A stretch of 13,811 nt of DNA from Candidatus Heimdallarchaeota archaeon (GTDB lineage: Archaea > Asgardarchaeota > Heimdallarchaeia > Hodarchaeales > LC-3), in assembly GCA_027364495.1 (NCBI GenBank), contig DAHXPE010000023.1:1-13811 (forward strand), given 5' to 3'. The notes below the pieces were generated by a model. That model was given only the letters and a program-made list of their open reading frames with translations, ran no database searches and was not told where the DNA came from. The position numbers and the translations under genes are program-made. Positions 1 to 7,698 of the stretch are shown piece by piece (the stretch's first letter is position 1; the number at the start of each line of letters is the position of its first letter).

Positions 1-153
1 GGCTCGACTCATACTGGGATACTTATCTGCAATAAGGGTTAAAGCATATAAGTATAAAATATATTGATGATCCCTATTGACTGGAAAAAGTAATTCCATT
101 TCCTGTTTGATAAAAGAAGAAAATTTTGTCGGTTGTTGAGATGTAGAAATCAT
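1..153 (-). CDS. 5' part of an unrecognised gene, cut by the left window edge
   Basis: Reading leftward from an ATG at 151-153, the minus strand stays open for 51 codons to the first base of the window. The N-terminus begins MISTSQQPTKFSSFIKQEME and continues with a helical-looking, Leu/Tyr-rich stretch (YILYLYALTLIADKYP). An in-frame stop lies about 16 codons upstream, so this is a start region and not the middle of a longer gene. There is no convincing Shine-Dalgarno site. It is divergent from the nucleoside phosphorylase gene, sharing a 228-nt intergenic region. I do not recognise the family. The open frame and ordinary amino-acid composition support a real gene, but 51 codons is limited evidence. 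Confidence 0.5.
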   Translation of the reverse strand, partial: MISTSQQPTKFSSFIKQEMELLFPVNRDHQYILYLYALTLIADKYPSMSRA

Positions 154-262
154 TGTTAACTCTTGCAGAGGAAACACAAAAACTTTTTGGTTAACTTAAA
201 AGGGAAAACTCGAGTTCCATGAACAAAATGATTTGCTTTGTAGGAGAAATATTCAAGAAAAA

Positions 263-270
263 TATAAATA
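263..270. promoter_or_regulatory. Possible TATA box in divergent intergenic region
   Basis: TATAAATA lies in the 228-nt gap between the left-edge minus-strand gene and the nucleoside phosphorylase gene. It resembles an archaeal TATA element in either direction. The distance to either start codon (about 90-110 nt) implies long leaders, so the assignment is weak. Confidence 0.2.
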
Positions 271-381
271 TTCCTTGACATTTTTTAATTTTGACCAATA
301 AAAGCATACAAGAAATCAATTTCAAAAATAAAAAATTAACTAAAAATAGAGTTAGAAACATTGAAACATGCATTTAAAAAA

Positions 382-1134
382 ATGAACTACGAAGAAGATG
401 TTGTTTTTTCATCTGAAATTTATTGGAAACATAAAAAGATTTTATATAGTCGTCCCACTCCATGCATAATGTTACTATGTTATAACGATTCATTGTTTAA
501 TCTTGTAACTTCAAAATATAAGAATGAAAAAATAAAAGGCTTTTTTGGTGATGTTAGAGTTTTAAAGGCATTTAATTATAAAATTGGAATATTAGGAAAA
601 TTTGGTGTCGGTGGGCCAGTAACTGCAGTTTTAACAGAGGATTTAAAACAATGGGGAGTAAAAATAATTATTTCACTAGGATTAGGAGCATCATTGCAAA
701 AAGATGTAAATATTGGAGATTTTATTATAGTCGAAAAGGCATTACGGGATGAAGGGACCTCCTTTCATTATGAACCAAACCAGGAATATGCATTTGCTTC
801 TGACGAATTATTGAAAAAAATTTCATCCAATAACACATTCAAAAATATTAAGTTGCACTATGGATCTGTTTGGACTACTGATGCAATATATCGAGAAACA
901 AGGAGTGAAATACTAACTTATCAATCAAAAAATATATTGGCTGTTGAAATGGAAACTGCAACTCTTTATACGGTCGGTAAATATTGTAACATTCAATGTG
1001 TTTCAATAATTGGTGTTAGCGATTCAATAGCTTTATTAAAATGGGAATTCAAAAATAATTTGGATGAAATTATTAACCAATTTTTAATTTTATTAGATAT
1101 TCTTCTGGAATACTTACAAAATGAGTTCATTTGA
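382..1134 (+). CDS. Nucleoside phosphorylase (PNP/UDP family, uridine-phosphorylase-like)
   Basis: The protein is predicted to cleave a nucleoside with phosphate to a free base and ribose-1-phosphate, in cytosolic salvage. Family signatures, numbered from ATG 382, are a Gly-rich GVGGPVTAV segment (75-83), ISLGLGASL (98-105), ALRDEGTSFHYEP (120-132), TTDAIYRETR (166-174) and the nucleoside-binding VEMETATLY (188-196). It ends with a VSD-type segment (212-214). The EGTSFHY and DAIYRET patterns are most like archaeal uridine phosphorylases, but the base specificity cannot be fixed by eye. The Arg usually found in the Rx-G-[ST]-x-G phosphate-binding segment is not evident at ISLGLGAS. Length (250 aa) is normal. 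An in-frame TTG at 361 is an alternative start; neither start has a clear Shine-Dalgarno site. The 3' end overlaps the glycosyltransferase gene by 14 nt. Confidence 0.85.
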   Translation: MNYEEDVVFSSEIYWKHKKILYSRPTPCIMLLCYNDSLFNLVTSKYKNEKIKGFFGDVRVLKAFNYKIGILGKFGVGGPVTAVLTEDLKQWGVKIIISLGLGASLQKDVNIGDFIIVEKALRDEGTSFHYEPNQEYAFASDELLKKISSNNTFKNIKLHYGSVWTTDAIYRETRSEILTYQSKNILAVEMETATLYTVGKYCNIQCVSIIGVSDSIALLKWEFKNNLDEIINQFLILLDILLEYLQNEFI

Positions 1135-2299
1135 AAATCCAACCATTGTGGTTCTTGCATACAATCGATTAAACTCAATTACAAGGCTATTAAAGTCACT
1201 TACTAACGCTCACTATGAAACAACTGTAAGATTAGTGCTTAGTATTGATGGAGCAGTTAATTCAGAAAATAAAGAGATAATAAAATTTTGCAATGAAGTA
1301 GAATGGATTTATGGAGAGAAGAATGTTATTATACATGAAAAAAATTTAGGGATTGTTAAACACCTCTTTGTCAGCTTGGATTTAACAGAAAAATTTCAAT
1401 CAATAATTTTATTAGAAGATGATCATTATCTTTCACCAGTTTTCTACAAAGCGGCTTGTGAATTTTTAAAATTTTATGATAAAGAAGAAAAAGTCTTTGC
1501 GTTTTCATTATACAACCATACTAAAAATGGTTTTAATAATCTACCGTTTTATCCACTGCAAGAGGATAATGACGTTTATTTTGTACAAATTGGTTTTACT
1601 CAAGGTTTTTTGATAACTGAAAGTCAGTGGACCAAATTTAAAAAATGGTATTCAAATGTTAAAAACCAAAAATTGAATGAAAACGATCCATTACACCCTT
1701 TATTGTTACAATTGGATAAAAAAAGGAATGAATGGTTTCCTTTAGTTACAAAATATTTAGTTTGTGAAAATGAATATATTGCATTTCCTAGAGATTCATT
1801 ATCGGTAAATTTCCATGATATTGGAACCCATAATAAAGCCTCTTCATCATGGTATCAGGTTCCTATTTTATATGAAAAAGGAGATTTTAGATTTAAAAAA
1901 TTCATCGATTCCAATTCAGTCTATGATTCCTTCTTAGAGATATTACCAGATAGATTGATTAAATTAAATAGGAATTTAGCAATGTATGAATTTGATGTTG
2001 ACCTATATGGTAGTAAACCAAAAGGTATATTGAAAAAACAATATCTTTTAACAACTCGACAACCCAGGAGATTCGAAAAATCTTTTGGAAAAAGAATGAA
2101 GCCATTAGAACAAAATATAATTGAGAATACTGAAGGAAAGGAAATTTATCTTGCTAATCAAAAAGAATTTAAATTCTCATCCTTAACTGACTTAAAAAAC
2201 AAAAGATCTCTCTTTTATTTTTTTAATGAAGGAACCAATTTAAAGATATTAATAAAAATATCCTTGACCGGATTATTACAAAAGTTGAAAATAATCTAA
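1121..2299 (+). CDS. GT-A-fold glycosyltransferase (GT2-like)
   Basis: The 392-aa protein is predicted to transfer a sugar from a nucleotide donor. The N-terminal half has the GT-A pattern: a nucleotide-binding strand TIVVLAYNR (8-16), LVLSIDGA (38-45), HEKNLGIVKHL (72-82) and an acidic metal-binding motif LLEDDHYLSP (97-106) in place of DxD. A second strand with FVQIGFTQGFLIT (154-166) is in the acceptor region. The C-terminal part (about 200-392) is not recognised. No signal peptide or clear membrane segment is visible, so it probably acts on the cytosolic face. The ATG lies inside the 3' end of the nucleoside phosphorylase gene (14-nt overlap), which predicts translational coupling. Donor and acceptor are unknown. 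The family call is fairly sure; the subfamily is not. Confidence 0.8.
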   Translation: MSSFENPTIVVLAYNRLNSITRLLKSLTNAHYETTVRLVLSIDGAVNSENKEIIKFCNEVEWIYGEKNVIIHEKNLGIVKHLFVSLDLTEKFQSIILLEDDHYLSPVFYKAACEFLKFYDKEEKVFAFSLYNHTKNGFNNLPFYPLQEDNDVYFVQIGFTQGFLITESQWTKFKKWYSNVKNQKLNENDPLHPLLLQLDKKRNEWFPLVTKYLVCENEYIAFPRDSLSVNFHDIGTHNKASSSWYQVPILYEKGDFRFKKFIDSNSVYDSFLEILPDRLIKLNRNLAMYEFDVDLYGSKPKGILKKQYLLTTRQPRRFEKSFGKRMKPLEQNIIENTEGKEIYLANQKEFKFSSLTDLKNKRSLFYFFNEGTNLKILIKISLTGLLQKLKII

Positions 2300-2325
2300 A
2301 GGATTAGAGAGTATAAAAATCCAGT

Positions 2326-2510
2326 TTATATCGTCCAATCCGTGTTGAATTTCATTATGTTTGTCAAATTGAAAATTCTACATGTTAATTGATTTTCGTC
2401 AGCTATCATTTTAATTTCAGTTTCATTTCTTCCAGTTAAAATGGGCTTAATTCCAGATTTTATATATCCAACAATGATCAATTAGCTGTATAACCATTTA
2501 AACCATAAAG
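2326..2510 (-). pseudogene. Decayed N-terminal fragment of a saccharopine-dehydrogenase-like reductase
   Basis: The minus strand encodes LYGLNGYTAN, then a frame change, then LIIVGYIKSG, IKPILTGRNETEIKMIADEN and QLTCRIFNLTNI, ending at TAA (2326-2328). This follows the NADP-binding N-terminus of saccharopine-dehydrogenase-family and trans-acting enoyl reductase proteins: a YGxxGYTG dinucleotide loop, then a xxPILAGRN loop, then a RVFDLDD-like strand. One extra T near 2480 would restore the frame (GCT AAT TTG ATC). A stop codon immediately precedes LYGLNGY, no start codon is present, and the remaining roughly 300 residues of a full enzyme are absent. It is therefore a relic of about 61 codons and not a sequencing slip in an intact gene. 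It fills most of the otherwise gene-free stretch 2300-2672; nothing else was seen there apart from a possible TATA box. Confidence 0.6.
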
Positions 2511-2617
2511 TTAGCTATTATTTGACAAAATTAACTTCTAAAATAATTTTTGACTTAGTTTTTTGATTTTAATTTTCATTTTTTGAATCTTGATCAAAAT
2601 AATAATTTAGTGGACTT

Positions 2618-2624
2618 TTTATAA
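2618..2624 (+). promoter_or_regulatory. Possible TATA box for the seven-helix membrane protein
   Basis: TTTATAA sits about 50 nt before ATG 2673 and only 6 nt before the alternative TTG 2631. With an archaeal start site about 25 nt downstream, transcription would begin near 2646. That favours ATG 2673 as the translation start. Confidence 0.25.
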
Positions 2625-2672
2625 CCAATTTTGAAATCCAGTTCAAAATATGAATTTCGGTTGAATTATTTT

Positions 2673-3350
2673 ATGGTTAGTGTTTTATCAGTTTTTTCTT
2701 TAATAATATTCTCTATTGCTTCTCTTTCATTCTTACTGCTTGCATATGTAGCTATAAGAAATGATCCTAAATATAAAGTGAATCAATTATTTAGTCTAGC
2801 TTTTATTTTTGCCTTTTTCTATTTCATATTCATGGGTTTATACGTTCTACCTGCATTCGTATCTTTAGAAAAATATGATCAATATTTCGCTTTATTAGGA
2901 TTAATTTTCATAAATTTAAGTATCGCTACTTTTGCTTTTGTATCACAATATATCCAACATGCAAATGTACAAACAAAACAATTAATAATTATTTTTATTG
3001 TTTTTTTGGTCGGTCTATTTGCTACATATTTAATGACCTTTTATTTTAATGATTTACCAATTTTATTTTTAGGTTTTACTTTATTAAATATTGCATTGTC
3101 AATTAATTCCATTTGGTTCGTGGTGGTACTGTATATAGTCGCTAAAAAGGAAAAAACTGACATGCTTTTCAAGAAGAAAGTTAATAATTATAATATAGGC
3201 TTTATTCTCTTTAATATATTATCAGTTTTAGGTTGGGCACTAGCTTTATTTTCTCCTTTAAGTCCAGAACTAGCTCCATTACCGCCTGGCATTTTAACAC
3301 TCATTGCGAGTTTCTTAATGGCTAGAAGTTTTTTAATGAAAACCAAATAG
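2673..3350 (+). CDS. Seven-helix membrane protein, like a stand-alone sensor-kinase input domain
   Basis: The 225-aa protein is almost entirely hydrophobic. Seven probable membrane helices lie at about 3-27, 39-60, 71-94, 103-124, 129-157, 174-194 and 205-220. A short polar loop, RNDPKYKVNQLFSLAF (29-44), follows helix 1. This loop resembles the junction seen in seven-helix N-terminal domains of histidine kinases, but no kinase, GGDEF or other output domain follows, and the protein ends four residues after helix 7. Lysine-rich loops (KKEKTD, FKKKV) between helices 5 and 6 would be cytoplasmic. ATG 2673 is preferred over TTG 2631 (14 codons longer) because of the TATA position; no good Shine-Dalgarno site supports either. 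A signalling role is inferred from fold only. It could equally be a structural or transport-related membrane protein. Confidence 0.6.
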   Translation: MVSVLSVFSLIIFSIASLSFLLLAYVAIRNDPKYKVNQLFSLAFIFAFFYFIFMGLYVLPAFVSLEKYDQYFALLGLIFINLSIATFAFVSQYIQHANVQTKQLIIIFIVFLVGLFATYLMTFYFNDLPILFLGFTLLNIALSINSIWFVVVLYIVAKKEKTDMLFKKKVNNYNIGFILFNILSVLGWALALFSPLSPELAPLPPGILTLIASFLMARSFLMKTK

Positions 3351-3460
3351 CTATTTAATTGATCTAAATTCTTTTTCTACCTAATTAGTTTGATTTATTT
3401 AGGATCAGATACAAATAATAAGGAATGAAAAATTATTTTTAATTCTGATAGGCCAGTAAA

Positions 3461-3468
3461 TTAAATAA
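3461..3468 (+). promoter_or_regulatory. Possible TATA box for the phosphodiesterase gene
   Basis: TTAAATAA lies 31 nt before the ATG at 3500, preceded by AGTAAA, a purine-rich BRE-like stretch. The spacing would give a leaderless or very short-leader transcript, which fits the absence of a Shine-Dalgarno site before this ATG. Confidence 0.35.
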
Positions 3469-3499
3469 TCTCTATTTTTTTATGTGACTTGATTTCTAC

Positions 3500-4771
3500 A
3501 TGGATAATTTGGATTATATTGACACGGAAAACAGATTTATTAAACCTAATTTTGCTAATAGTACTGTTAGTGCTATTAGTTCTGTTATTAGAAAATTGGA
3601 TCTCATAATTCCACCTAGATTTCTATCTTCAAGCAACAAATTAATCGATGGGATTTGGAAAGAGCGCGGAAAACAAGATAAAGTTCAAAATATAGTGTTA
3701 ATTATTGCTGATTCTCTTGGAACATATAATATTAATGAAACTGGTGTTTTAAAATCCTATTTAGAAAAAAACCTTGAGTTGGATGCATCATTTCCTACAA
3801 TGACATCGACCAACATGGCAAGCCTTAGTCATGTTCAATATCCATCGACTCATGGTCTTGTTGGGTATAATATTTTCCATGAAAAAATTCATGGAATTTA
3901 TAATTCCTTGAATTACAAAACTGTTTTCAATTATGAAGAGGTATCTGTTGAAAATCTTCATTTGAATAAAAATGATATTATTGCTGGCGAAAATGTTTTC
4001 TCAATTCTTGATCATCAAGCAAGACTATGTATGGAGGACTTAAATTATGAAATTTGGGTTCCTGAGATGTTTTCGATGCAAGGTCTTCCTTCATATTTGT
4101 TTGGAAAGACGACTCCGAAATTTACCTATAATCCTTTTGGGCCAAAAAAGATGCTTCAGGAATTGTATCACCATCTCTTCAACTCAAGGTCTTTGAATAT
4201 AATCTGTATTTACTTTCCTCTTACTGATATAACTTCTCATATATATACAGCACAATCAAAAGAATATTATAACTCAATGAAGTTACTAGAGTCAATGATA
4301 ATGGCATTGGAACGACATCCCACGGTGACAATGGGTGAAACTGCTGTTGTAGTTACTAGTGATCATGGACAATGTAAATTACCGACAGGTGATCAAAGAG
4401 TTAGAGTTTCTCATGCTGATGTGAAAGAACACAACGAACAAGGATTTTCAATTGGAACATCAGGAAGAACATTGCATGTCTACTATTCAACTGAATCTGG
4501 TCAAAAAAATGCAGAAAATTACCTTGAAAAATATTTTGGGAATGGAAAAAATGGTTTGATTCTAGAGCAACAGGAAGCAATGAAATATTTAGGTCCTAAT
4601 AAACCATCAGATGTATATTTGAATAGATTAGGCCAAAAAATTGTCCTAGTAGATGAAAATTTTTATTTAGATTATCCAGAAGTTGTTCATTTTGGAGATG
4701 AAAAAGAATTGCTAGCACAACATGGAGGTTTATCACAAAATGAATTGAAGGTTCCTTTTATTATTATTTAA
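3500..4771 (+). CDS. Alkaline-phosphatase-superfamily phosphodiesterase (type I PDE/nucleotide pyrophosphatase-like)
   Basis: The 423-aa protein is predicted to be a two-metal phosphodiesterase, phosphatase or nucleotide pyrophosphatase. All key elements are visible: metal-binding Asp71 in IVLIIADSLG; the nucleophile region FPTMTSTN, with Thr102 at the position of the NPP catalytic Thr (FPTKTFPN in known enzymes) and Asn105 conserved; YPSTHGLVGY (114-123); Asp243 and His247 in DITSH; Asp288-His289 in TSDHG; and the late His408 in AQHGGLSQNE, followed by VPFIII at the C-terminus. No signal peptide or membrane anchor is seen, so it is probably cytosolic, unlike many secreted relatives. A separate transcription unit is likely because an AT-rich promoter-like gap precedes it. 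The natural substrate cannot be told from the sequence. Confidence 0.8.
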   Translation: MDNLDYIDTENRFIKPNFANSTVSAISSVIRKLDLIIPPRFLSSSNKLIDGIWKERGKQDKVQNIVLIIADSLGTYNINETGVLKSYLEKNLELDASFPTMTSTNMASLSHVQYPSTHGLVGYNIFHEKIHGIYNSLNYKTVFNYEEVSVENLHLNKNDIIAGENVFSILDHQARLCMEDLNYEIWVPEMFSMQGLPSYLFGKTTPKFTYNPFGPKKMLQELYHHLFNSRSLNIICIYFPLTDITSHIYTAQSKEYYNSMKLLESMIMALERHPTVTMGETAVVVTSDHGQCKLPTGDQRVRVSHADVKEHNEQGFSIGTSGRTLHVYYSTESGQKNAENYLEKYFGNGKNGLILEQQEAMKYLGPNKPSDVYLNRLGQKIVLVDENFYLDYPEVVHFGDEKELLAQHGGLSQNELKVPFIII

Positions 4772-4801
4772 TTATTGGTTACAATTTTGTCCTTTGAAAA
4801 T

Positions 4802-5100
4802 ATGTTTTGTAAATGTTACGGAATTACTTTTATATCTGACGACCAATCGACACTTTCACATGTATCAGGAAGTAAAATGGATATGATTTAGATAAAATTG
4901 ATATTAAAAAATTTAAATTAAGATCAGGAAAAGTTATTAAAGCACTAAGTATAGAAGGTGGTTCATTTGCCGTTGAATGCAAAGTAAATCAGAGAAAAAA
5001 CAATGATGAACGTTATATTGTCATCATTGATGTTGCAAATTCTGAATGCCGTTATGATAAAACTCTCTTGATTTATCATAATGAAAATATTATAAATTAG
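4802..5100 (+). pseudogene. Small unrecognised gene split by a frameshift in an A-run
   Basis: An ATG at 4802 opens 29 codons (MFCKCYGITFISDDQ...) ending at TAG 4889-4891. A second frame, open from 4876 to TAG 5098-5100 (75 codons, GYDLDKIDIKKFKLRSGK..., later YIVIIDVANSECRYDKTLLI), has no ATG, GTG or TTG near its beginning. Adding one A to the AAAA run at 4874-4877 joins them as ...SGSKNGYDLDK..., a protein of about 98 aa with alternating charged and hydrophobic residues suggesting beta strands. Composition is protein-like across both parts. This could be a recent pseudogene, a one-base assembly or sequencing error, or, less likely, programmed frameshifting. It is convergent with the lipase gene. 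No family is recognised. It accounts for the otherwise empty stretch 4772-5126. Confidence 0.5.
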
Positions 5101-5126
5101 GAGAGAATATTCCTAAAACTAATCTT

Positions 5127-6017
5127 TTAGAATTTTATAAAATCATTTAATTTTTTATAAATTGATTTTCCAATTGGATTAGACTTCCATTCCAGCATAT
5201 TTAAATGGTTGGCATCCTTTACTGTAAAGTTTTTGACTGTTTCACCTTTCAAAGAAACTGAATTTGACTGTACAAGACCATCATTCTGAATTTGACCAAT
5301 ATGAATCCAAGGAAATACTGAATTAATTCTTATCTTCCAAAAAATGAATGGCTCCCAGATAAGTGGCAACCTACCAAACGTTTTATTATTTAAACCTGCT
5401 ACAGTAACAATTTTTACATATTTAATGGTCTCTGGTTTATTTAAACTTTTCAGGAACAAACTATTAGTTTCCATTTGAGTCATTTGAGAATTATTTTTAA
5501 TTAAATCGTGTATGGAGATTGATGATGGTAAATTATAAATAAAAGTTAAAAAATCAATCAATTCCTGTACGGGTAAGAATAACCATTTATTAGCTAAGAG
5601 AGTTCCATGGTTAGGAGTTCCAAGTAGAATTATCGTTTCAATAAAGCAATTAGGAAATAATTCTTGTTTTTGATTATGTTGATTGCATTTGTACTTTATT
5701 AATGCTCTGGCAAGCAATCCTCCCATGGAATGAGCAATAATAGTGATTTGGACGTTTTTCGCATGTGAAGGCGTTAATTTTTCTTCTAATATGTTATATA
5801 AATGAATTACTAACGAATGAACCTCTGTATTAGGATTAAAAATTGGTGTTCGAATTGAATTTGGCTTGGTAATATCTAATCCATAATCAGAATCATAATA
5901 AGACAAATTCCAGATATTATCAAACGGGTTATCTTTTGATTCTTTTATTGCATCGTTTATTTCTCCTAAGTCAGAAGTGGATCCTAGAAAGCCGTGTAAA
6001 AGTAAAAGAACTCTCAT
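5127..6017 (-). CDS. Alpha/beta-hydrolase lipase/esterase
   Basis: The 296-aa protein is predicted to hydrolyse carboxyl esters, probably lipids. It opens with MRVLLLLHGFLGSTSD, where HGFLG is the oxyanion-hole loop at the first strand. The nucleophile elbow is AHSMGG with Ser97, followed by LLGTPNHGT (131-139), typical of lipases. The triad is completed by Asp246 in NDGLVQSN and His271 in DANHLNM. The frame extends upstream to 6110 with a hydrophobic segment (MVFVIIALFF). The ATG at 6017 is chosen because AGAGGA stands 6 nt before it and the fold begins immediately after it. If the upstream start were used, the protein would gain a short membrane anchor. It is monocistronic and convergent with the broken small gene. 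Confidence 0.8.
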   Translation of the reverse strand: MRVLLLLHGFLGSTSDLGEINDAIKESKDNPFDNIWNLSYYDSDYGLDITKPNSIRTPIFNPNTEVHSLVIHLYNILEEKLTPSHAKNVQITIIAHSMGGLLARALIKYKCNQHNQKQELFPNCFIETIILLGTPNHGTLLANKWLFLPVQELIDFLTFIYNLPSSISIHDLIKNNSQMTQMETNSLFLKSLNKPETIKYVKIVTVAGLNNKTFGRLPLIWEPFIFWKIRINSVFPWIHIGQIQNDGLVQSNSVSLKGETVKNFTVKDANHLNMLEWKSNPIGKSIYKKLNDFIKF

Positions 6018-6023
6018 TTTTAA

Positions 6024-6029
6024 TCCTCT
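6024..6029 (-). promoter_or_regulatory. Shine-Dalgarno site that fixes the lipase start
   Basis: On the minus strand AGAGGA is followed by TTAAAA and then the ATG at 6015-6017. This spacing supports the shorter lipase start over the frame beginning at 6110. Confidence 0.6.
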
Positions 6030-6535
6030 GAATTTATGAGAGTGGATAAAAAGTAATTGATTTTTTAACCTTTTCCGTGGAAAAAATAATGCAATAATAA
6101 CAAATACCACTAATTCTAAATTATTTTTTGTTTTTTTTCTTTAACATACTGGTATAAAAAAACTACGCAGGTATTTACTTCATCTATAAGTACAAATAGA
6201 AAATTCATTTGTAAATTTGAAATCAAATTGATAACTATTACAATTTTACTAAGAAATTGCATTTTAAAAAATTTTGATACTAAAAAAAGACTATTGTTAC
6301 ATTTTCTATATTTTTTTCTTTACTTCTAATTAAATTCCGAATAGAAATTGCAAATTATAATTAGCCTTAAAATTCTTACAAATGATAATTTATTCTTAAA
6401 ATTGTTAACTTTTTACAAAATTGTTTCAACTGGGTTAAAATAATAACCGAGACTATATAATTATCGAGATGTATACCAATTTGTAAAGAATTTAATAAGA
6501 TTCATTTTTAAAATTTTGCAAATAAAGAGGTTCGA
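6030..6535. other. Long AT-rich divergent intergenic region
   Basis: About 500 nt separate the lipase and leucine-rich-repeat genes. I see no open frame with protein-like content and no RNA gene. It has poly-T/poly-A tracts (for example 6121-6145 and 6303-6325). The only promoter-like element of note is TATATAA at 6454-6460, about 78 nt before the repeat-protein ATG, and a Shine-Dalgarno AGAGG at 6526-6530. If the lipase starts at 6110, part of this region is its N-terminus. Confidence 0.4.
6454..6460 (+). promoter_or_regulatory. Possible TATA box for the leucine-rich-repeat gene
   Basis: TATATAA is preceded by ACCGAGAC, a BRE-like purine context. A start site about 25 nt downstream would leave a leader of about 50 nt that carries the AGAGG ribosome-binding site at 6526-6530. 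Confidence 0.3.
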
Positions 6536-7408
6536 ATGATGAATGATGTTTTAGAAACTGATAAGAAAGGAACGGTGAATAGGGAGATCAGTATCATTAA
6601 TGAAATTGAACAATTTTTGGCCATTTCTATTCCTCAAGTTAAAACTGTTCGTACTGGAATAATAGGTTACAAATTTTCAAATAATCATGTAACAGGCTTA
6701 GTTTTAAATTCTTTAAACTGTGAAGGAATCTTAGAGAGGATATTTGCATTAGAAAACTTGGAAACATTAATTTTAAATGATACAGAGATAAATGAGATTC
6801 CTGATTCAATTAAAAATATGAAAAAGTTGTCTGAATTGTCTTTTAGACAAAACTTTATTCAAATAATTCCAAAAAATTTATTCGAATTGACAAATTTAAG
6901 ATTTTTAAATTTAAGTAATAACAGATTACGAGATTTTCATGTCAATGAGGGCCAATTGCCTTTAATTAGAATTATTGCTCTTGAAAATAATTTAATTGAC
7001 TGCGTAACTATTGAAGAAAATTCCTGTTTAATTTTAGAAGCACTTTATTTGAATAATAATAACCTCACTAAATTGAATATTGAAAATTTAATTAATCTTA
7101 GGTATTTAGCACTTCAATATAACAAACTGATAGAATTACCTGACTTAAAAAAATTAAATAAACTTATCAGTCTTGAATTAGATTTTAATGGTTTAACAGA
7201 TATAGCAAATATAGTAGATATCCTGACTAATCTTGAGACTTTTTCTATCAGCTATAACCGGATAGAAAAAATCGATTTTACTAATCCCAGTTACAGAAAA
7301 ATACCACATTTTTTCTTTAATGACAATCCCTTAGATAAAACGTCAAAAAAACAATTGTCACATTTCACAAAAACAAAATCAAAACCAAAAAACATATTCT
7401 TTTCTTAA
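6536..7408 (+). CDS. Leucine-rich-repeat protein
   Basis: The 290-aa protein has a short N-terminal cap (1-48, with YKFSNNHVTGLVLNSLN at 45-61), then about nine repeats of roughly 21-24 residues following the LxxLxLxxN pattern. Examples are LETLILNDTEI, LRFLNLSNNRL, LEALYLNNNNL, LRYLALQYNKL, LISLELDFNGL and LETFSISYNRI, up to FFFNDNPLD near 259-267. A basic tail (KTKSKPK) closes it. Such solenoids bind proteins; no catalytic, GTPase or membrane domain is attached and no signal peptide is seen, so it is probably cytosolic. Two ATGs are adjacent; AGAGG lies 5 nt before the first and 8 nt before the second (6539), so the second may be used. Stand-alone repeat proteins of this type are common in Asgard archaea, but partners cannot be inferred because the neighbours are unrelated. 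Confidence 0.85.
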   Translation: MMNDVLETDKKGTVNREISIINEIEQFLAISIPQVKTVRTGIIGYKFSNNHVTGLVLNSLNCEGILERIFALENLETLILNDTEINEIPDSIKNMKKLSELSFRQNFIQIIPKNLFELTNLRFLNLSNNRLRDFHVNEGQLPLIRIIALENNLIDCVTIEENSCLILEALYLNNNNLTKLNIENLINLRYLALQYNKLIELPDLKKLNKLISLELDFNGLTDIANIVDILTNLETFSISYNRIEKIDFTNPSYRKIPHFFFNDNPLDKTSKKQLSHFTKTKSKPKNIFFS

Positions 7409-7698
7409 AATGTTATTTTCTAAACAAAGTTATTTTTGTTTTTAAAAAATTGTTTGTTTCAAACCTTATTTTCAGATCAAAATGGATCTTGATTTGACCT
7501 TTTAAAATATTTTTGAAATTGAATACGTCTACTTATGGTATTTTACCTTTCTTTTTATTGGCAAAAAATTTCAAGCGAGTTTTAACGAACATAGTCAATT
7601 GTTTACCAGTTTTTGGAATGATGTAATGATTATGTAATATTTGATCCAATTATTAATTCATCGAATGATTTTTAACCTATTAGCCAATTTTGTATTGC

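Noticed and set aside
191..373. Minus-strand 60-codon open frame in the left intergenic region
   Set aside because: The translation is a low-complexity Leu/Phe/Ile-rich string from AT-rich DNA with no ribosome-binding site. It also overlaps the promoter region of two better-supported genes.
6018..6110. Upstream extension of the lipase frame with a hydrophobic N-terminus
   Set aside because: The internal ATG at 6017 has a well-placed AGAGGA, and the hydrolase fold begins right after it, so the extension is more likely leader sequence.
6526..6545. GGTTCGAAT looks like the T-loop of a tRNA
   Set aside because: No complementary T-stem flanks it and no acceptor, D or anticodon arm can be built. 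It overlaps the ribosome-binding site and start of the leucine-rich-repeat gene.
7422..7441. AAACAAA ... TTTGTTT stem with T-rich tail after the leucine-rich-repeat gene
   Set aside because: The seven-pair stem has only one G-C pair and sits in sequence where such matches are expected by chance. Archaeal termination does not need a hairpin, so I do not call a terminator.
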